From NCBI GenBank assembly GCA_000696115.1, contig JJOH01000094.1:1-64000 (forward strand): a stretch of 64,000 nt of DNA, written 5' to 3'. Numbering within the stretch: position 1 is the stretch's first letter; every line of letters starts with the position of its first letter. The stretch comes from Streptomyces olindensis. Lineage in GTDB: Bacteria; Actinomycetota; Actinomycetes; Streptomycetales; Streptomycetaceae. The notes below the pieces were generated by a model that had not been told where the DNA came from, searched no databases, and worked only from the letters and a program-made list of their open reading frames with translations. The translations under genes were made by a program, and so were the position numbers. This document shows, piece by piece, positions 60,781 through 64,000 of this stretch.

Positions 60781-61251
60781 TCAGGCCGCCGTCGGTCCGG
60801 TGACCGTCCAGCCGGGCGCCTGGGGGCGGGCTGTGAGGTCCTCGTGACGCACCTCGTCGCCGCAGGCCCGGCAGGTGACGACCGGGGCGAGCGCCTCGCC
60901 GCAGGAGTGCTCCACGACCATCGGGCGGTCGCCGTCCGCGCGGAGGTGGCGGTCCCCCCACGCCATGAGGGTCAGCAGGACCGGTTCCAGCTCCAGGCCC
61001 GCCCGCGTCGGCAGGTACTCGAAACGCTGCGGGCGCTCGCTGTAGGGCCGCTTGGTCAGGATCCCGGCGTCCACGAGCCGGCGCAGCCGCGTGGCGAGGA
61101 TGTCGCGCGGGGCGCCGATGTTGCGCACCAGCTGGTCGAACCGGCCGTTGCCGAGGCACACCTCCCGCAGCACGAGCAGGGAGTGCTTCTCCCCGACGAG
61201 CGCGAGGGTGTCGGCGATGGAGCAGGGGCGCGGGTCTTTGCTGGCGGCCAT
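60781..61251 (-). CDS. HxlR-family regulator of the thiolase gene
   Basis: A 156-aa winged-helix protein with CSIADTLALVGEKHSLLVLR and DILATRLRRLVDAGIL as the HxlR core. A C-terminal extension carries CGEALAPVVTCRACGDEV, a zinc-ribbon-like cysteine group. It faces the thiolase gene across a 93-bp gap containing a long palindrome. It is the probable repressor of that gene. Confidence 0.85.
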   Translation of the reverse strand: MAASKDPRPCSIADTLALVGEKHSLLVLREVCLGNGRFDQLVRNIGAPRDILATRLRRLVDAGILTKRPYSERPQRFEYLPTRAGLELEPVLLTLMAWGDRHLRADGDRPMVVEHSCGEALAPVVTCRACGDEVRHEDLTARPQAPGWTVTGPTAA

Positions 61252-61268
61252 GAAGCTCAGTCTAGGAG

Positions 61269-61289
61269 AGGGTTGGAATTTCCAACCCT
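61269..61289. promoter_or_regulatory. 10-bp-arm palindrome between HxlR and thiolase genes
   Basis: AGGGTTGGAA and TTCCAACCCT flank a single T: a perfect 21-bp palindrome, far above chance. It begins 17 bp upstream of the HxlR start codon and probably is its operator. Confidence 0.75.
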
Positions 61290-61298
61290 GCGGGATAC

Positions 61299-61323
61299 GG
61301 TGAGTTCAGATTTCCTACTCACC
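61299..61323 (+). promoter_or_regulatory. Second inverted repeat upstream of the thiolase
   Basis: GGTGAGT (61299-61305) and ACTCACC (61317-61323) form a 7-bp inverted repeat spaced by 11 bp, just ahead of the GGAGG ribosome binding site of the thiolase. It may be a second binding site or an mRNA hairpin. Confidence 0.45.
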
Positions 61324-61344
61324 GGTAGTCGTGGAGGCCCGCAC

Positions 61345-62514
61345 ATGCGTGACGCAGTGATCGTCGAAGCCGTACGTACCCCGATCGGCAAGGGCAAGCC
61401 CGACGGCGCCCTCGCACACGTCCACCCCGTGGAGCTGCTCGCCCACACCCTGCGCACGCTGGTCGAGCGGTCCGGCGTCGACCCGGCGCTGATCGACGAC
61501 GTCATCGGCGGCACCGTCGACCAGGTCGGCGAGCAGGCCATGAACACCACCCGCTACGCCGTCCTGTCCGCGGGCCTCCCGGAGTCCGTGCCCGCGACCA
61601 CCGTGGACCGCCAGTGCGGGTCCTCCCAGCAGGCCGTGCACTTCGCGGCGCAGGGCGTCCTCTCCGGCGCCTACGACCTCGTCGTGGCGTGCGGGGTGGA
61701 GTCGATGAGCCGGGTGCCGATGTGGTCGAACGTGCCGGAGGGCAAGGATCCCTTCGGGCCCGGGGTCGCGGAGCGCTACCCGGAGGGGCTTGTTCCGCAG
61801 GGCATCAGCGCCGAGCTGATCGCCGCCAAGTGGTCGATCGGCCGTGAGCGGATGGACGCCTTCGCGGTCTCCTCGCACCGGAAGGCCGCCGCGGCCTGGG
61901 AGGCGGGGCTCTTCGACGCCGAGGTCGCGCCCCTGGAGGGCGTCACGCGCGACGAGTGCGTCCGCCCAGGCAGCGCCACGGAGATCCTCGCCGGGCTCAA
62001 GCCCGCCTACTACGACCCCGGCTTCGCCGAGCGCTTCCCGCAGATCGAGTGGAACGTCACGGCCGGCAACGCCAGCCCGATCAACGACGGCGCCTCGGCC
62101 GTGCTCATCACGTCGAGCGAGACGGCGGCCCGGCTCGGCCTGCGCCCGCTCGCCCGGCTGCACAGCTTCGCCGTCACCGGCTCCGACCCGCTGCTGATGC
62201 TCACGGGCGTCGTCCCGGCGACCGAGAAGGTGCTGCGCCGGGCGTCGCTCACCCTCGACGACATCGACCTGTTCGAGGTCAACGAGGCGTTCTCCAGCGT
62301 CGTCCTGGCCTGGCAGCAGGAGACCGGCGCCGACCTCGACCGGGTCAACGTGCACGGCGGCGCCATCGCCCTCGGCCATCCGCTGGGCGCGAGCGGCACG
62401 CGGCTGACGACGACGCTCGTGCACGCCATGCGGGAGCGGGGCGCCCGGTACGCGCTCCAGACCATGTGCGAGGCGGGCGGGCTCGCCAACGCCATGGTGC
62501 TGGAACGGGTGTGA
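61345..62514 (+). CDS. Acetyl-CoA C-acyltransferase (thiolase)
   Basis: A 389-aa thiolase. The nucleophile Cys is in VDRQCGSSQQAVH (about residue 91). The second Cys is in ALQTMCEAGG and the His is in GGAIALGHPLGASG. All three active-site residues are therefore present, and the enzyme can cleave or form 3-ketoacyl-CoA. ATG 61345 has GGAGG 7 nt upstream. Regulation by the divergent HxlR protein through the palindrome is likely. Confidence 0.9.
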   Translation: MRDAVIVEAVRTPIGKGKPDGALAHVHPVELLAHTLRTLVERSGVDPALIDDVIGGTVDQVGEQAMNTTRYAVLSAGLPESVPATTVDRQCGSSQQAVHFAAQGVLSGAYDLVVACGVESMSRVPMWSNVPEGKDPFGPGVAERYPEGLVPQGISAELIAAKWSIGRERMDAFAVSSHRKAAAAWEAGLFDAEVAPLEGVTRDECVRPGSATEILAGLKPAYYDPGFAERFPQIEWNVTAGNASPINDGASAVLITSSETAARLGLRPLARLHSFAVTGSDPLLMLTGVVPATEKVLRRASLTLDDIDLFEVNEAFSSVVLAWQQETGADLDRVNVHGGAIALGHPLGASGTRLTTTLVHAMRERGARYALQTMCEAGGLANAMVLERV

Positions 62515-62536
62515 ACCAGGATGCTGTAACGGTTCG

Positions 62537-63328
62537 TCAGAGGCGGCGCAGCTGGTGCCGCTTGCGCCAGGCCACCACCACGCCCGCCAGCGCCGGCAGG
62601 GCGATGCAGGCCAGGGCGATCAGGAAGGCAGGTGACGTCGGCGTCGAGGCGCGGGCGCCGGCGACCACGTAGGCGGCGGTGTTCGGGATCGAACCGAGGC
62701 CGGTGGCCAGCAGGAAGGGCAGCAGGCCCATGCGGGAGACGGCGGCGCAGTAGTTCGCGGCCCAGAACGGCACCCCGGGGAACAGCCGCACCGCCAGCAT
62801 CGAGCGGAAGCCGTGCCGGCTGAGCTGGCCGTCCGCCGCCTTCAGCCAACGCCCGCGCAGCAGCGGCCGCAGGGCCTCCTGGCCGAGCGCCCGGCCCAGG
62901 CAGAAGGCGATCCCGGCGCCGAGCACCGTGCCGGCCAGGGAGACGCCGAGGCCCAGCTGCGAACCGAACAGCGCACCCGCCGCCAGATTCAGCAGCGGCC
63001 TCGGCACGAACGCCACCGTGCACACGCCGTACGCCACCGCGAACACCACCGCCGCCGCGGCTCCGCCGAGCTGCGGCGGCCAGCCCTGGGTCAGCAGCCG
63101 CTGCGGCTCGAACAGCAGCACGCCGCACGCGCCCGTGGCGAGCAGGGCGACGAGCAGCGACAGCCGCGACCACGGAGAGAGCAGAACTCTCGTGCAGCGG
63201 GCGGCGAAACCGGTGGGTGGAACGGGCGAGGCGGTCGTTGCCGGGGAAGCGGCGACGGCGAGCTCCGCGGTGGCGGCCCGGGGAGAGGCCGTGGCGGTGC
63301 CCCCAGAGCGGGTGGTGGCATCGAGCAT
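62537..63328 (-). CDS. TVP38/TMEM64 (DedA-like) membrane protein
   Basis: A 263-aa membrane protein. The conserved core is FVPRPLLNLAAGALFGSQLG and RLFPGVPFWAANYCAA, the SNARE-associated/VTT domain thought to move phospholipids. Six hydrophobic segments are predicted after a ~50-residue Ala/Pro-rich N-terminus. TAGTGT lies 6 nt upstream of the ATG, so a leaderless start is possible. It diverges from the tuf3 leader region. Confidence 0.8.
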   Translation of the reverse strand: MLDATTRSGGTATASPRAATAELAVAASPATTASPVPPTGFAARCTRVLLSPWSRLSLLVALLATGACGVLLFEPQRLLTQGWPPQLGGAAAAVVFAVAYGVCTVAFVPRPLLNLAAGALFGSQLGLGVSLAGTVLGAGIAFCLGRALGQEALRPLLRGRWLKAADGQLSRHGFRSMLAVRLFPGVPFWAANYCAAVSRMGLLPFLLATGLGSIPNTAAYVVAGARASTPTSPAFLIALACIALPALAGVVVAWRKRHQLRRL

Positions 63329-63457
63329 CCGGTGACACTAACCGACAAATGTGTGTGATCGCCGTATGGTTCGTCTCACGAGCGTCACAGGAATCCGGCC
63401 GCACCCCCTGTACGCAGGCCGGACGAAAACCATTCGACGCGCGGTAAAGCGTCGGCA

Positions 63458-63571
63458 ATGATCGACGTCATGTTCCGGCACGCCTTCGCCCTCGCAGCAT
63501 CCGTGGTCACGGATGCCCCGAAGGCTGCCGTCGTGGTTCTCACGGCCGTCGCGGACGGCGCCCGAAGCTGA
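63458..63571 (+). CDS. Possible short leader ORF before tuf3
   Basis: A 37-codon ORF starting ATGATCGACGTCATG and ending at TGA 63569-63571; the peptide is Ala/Val-rich (MFRHAFALAASVVTDAPKAA, from the inner Met). It contains one hairpin and abuts another, within 102 bp of the tuf3 start. Ribosome binding sequence upstream is weak. It may be an attenuation leader or a non-coding spacer; the call is tentative. Confidence 0.35.
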   Translation: MIDVMFRHAFALAASVVTDAPKAAVVVLTAVADGARS

Positions 63572-63612
63572 CCCTCTCCGGTTCGTCCGGCGGACCCCGC
63601 AAGGGGAGGGTC
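63497..63612 (+). other. Two stem-loops in the tuf3 leader
   Basis: GCATCCGT-GGTC-ACGGATGC (63497-63516) is a perfect 8-bp hairpin. GACCCTCTCC (63570-63579) pairs with GGGGAGGGTC (63603-63612) over 10 bp with one U-G wobble, enclosing a smaller GTCC-GGC-GGAC hairpin. The second begins at the stop codon of the short ORF. No U-run follows. The layout suggests translation- or ribosome-dependent control of tuf3. Confidence 0.5.
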
Positions 63613-63672
63613 GGGCAGTTCCTCGGGGTCCCACTTCCTTTCTCCGTCGACCAGACGCTTCGAGGTACAGCC

Positions 63673-64000
63673 ATGTCCAAGACGGCCTACGTCCGTACGA
63701 AACCGCATCTCAACATCGGCACCATGGGTCATGTCGACCACGGCAAGACCACCCTGACGGCCGCCATCACCAAGGTCCTCGCCGACCGGGGCACCGGCGC
63801 GTTCGTGCCGTTCGACCGGATCGACCGGGCGCCCGAGGAGGCGGCGCGCGGCATCACCATCAACATCGCGCACGTCGAGTACGAGACCGACACCCGGCAC
63901 TACGCGCACGTCGACATGCCGGGCCATGCCGACTACGTCAAGAACATGGTCACCGGCGCCGCGCAGCTGGACGGGGCGATCCTCGTCGTCTCCGCGCTGG
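63673..64000 (+). CDS. tuf3: Elongation factor Tu3 (partial, runs off the right edge)
   Basis: The first 109 residues of an EF-Tu that delivers aminoacyl-tRNA to the ribosome. The P-loop is GHVDHGKT, the switch I segment RGITIN, and the G3 motif DMPGHADYVKN. It differs from the main EF-Tu at many positions (for example VRTKPHLNIGTMGHVDHG), consistent with the divergent Streptomyces EF-Tu3 rather than EF-Tu1. GAGGT precedes the ATG by 7 nt. The rest lies beyond the window. Confidence 0.93.
   Translation, partial: MSKTAYVRTKPHLNIGTMGHVDHGKTTLTAAITKVLADRGTGAFVPFDRIDRAPEEAARGITINIAHVEYETDTRHYAHVDMPGHADYVKNMVTGAAQLDGAILVVSAL

Overview
The window is about 64 kb of a high-GC actinomycete chromosome, almost certainly Streptomyces. 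The codon third positions are GC-saturated, GTG starts are common, promoters look like TTGACN-17/18-TAnnnT, and many protein families are typical of the genus (DUF5999, HipA/DUF3037 pair, molbindins, EF-Tu3). From memory, the gene order resembles the S. coelicolor SCO1389 to SCO1321 stretch, with an rRNA operon placed upstream. I see no prophage, CRISPR array, tRNA, insertion sequence or PKS/NRPS cluster.

Layout. 0-0.5 kb: 3' end of 23S rRNA, 5S rRNA and a strong terminator. 0.5-11 kb: a conserved actinobacterial housekeeping block. It holds a CDP-alcohol phosphatidyltransferase (likely cardiolipin synthase), a nucleotidyltransferase fused to a degenerate phosphomannomutase, a DUF881-Sbp-DUF881 membrane module, a GarA-like FHA protein, the FtsR-like MerR regulator, a DUF151 protein, a second MerR regulator, and DNA polymerase IV. 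11-15 kb: a PRC-barrel protein, then a tandem glycine riboswitch driving glycine decarboxylase gcvP. 15-18.5 kb: molybdate handling (molbindin, modABC and a small HTH-Mop regulator). 19-27 kb: a DUF1707 protein, a large APC permease, then a xylo-oligosaccharide locus (binding protein, two permeases without an ATPase, GH10 xylanase, LacI regulator) with CGAA-N3-TTCG operators.

27-47 kb is a mosaic of small metabolic and regulatory units: a GCS2-like ligase behind a sigma-B-like promoter, PhzF, a decayed Rieske ferredoxin overlapping a TetR gene, a HAD phosphatase, PadR, three EamA exporters with MocR and LysR neighbours, an isochorismatase-fold protein without its catalytic residues, a Rieske lipoprotein, and an MFS/HxlR pair. 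47-52 kb: HipA-like kinase with DUF3037, two FabG-type reductases, an orphan peptide-binding lipoprotein, and uracil-DNA glycosylase behind a RecA-independent DNA-damage promoter. 52-64 kb: a TetR/FAD-monooxygenase pair with twin operators, an oxidoreductase, apolipoprotein N-acyltransferase, undecaprenyl-diphosphatase, an HxlR/thiolase pair with a long palindrome, a TVP38 protein, and the start of the alternative EF-Tu gene (tuf3) behind a structured leader.

How the genes work together: the block up to 9.4 kb combines envelope lipid synthesis, a YlxW/Sbp/YlxX-like module and signal-responsive control of central metabolism. It keeps the order seen around garA in mycobacteria, and glycine cleavage is linked to it there as here. 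Most other units are regulator-target pairs whose divergent promoters carry visible palindromes. Protein functions are inferred from motifs and family knowledge; no database search was possible.
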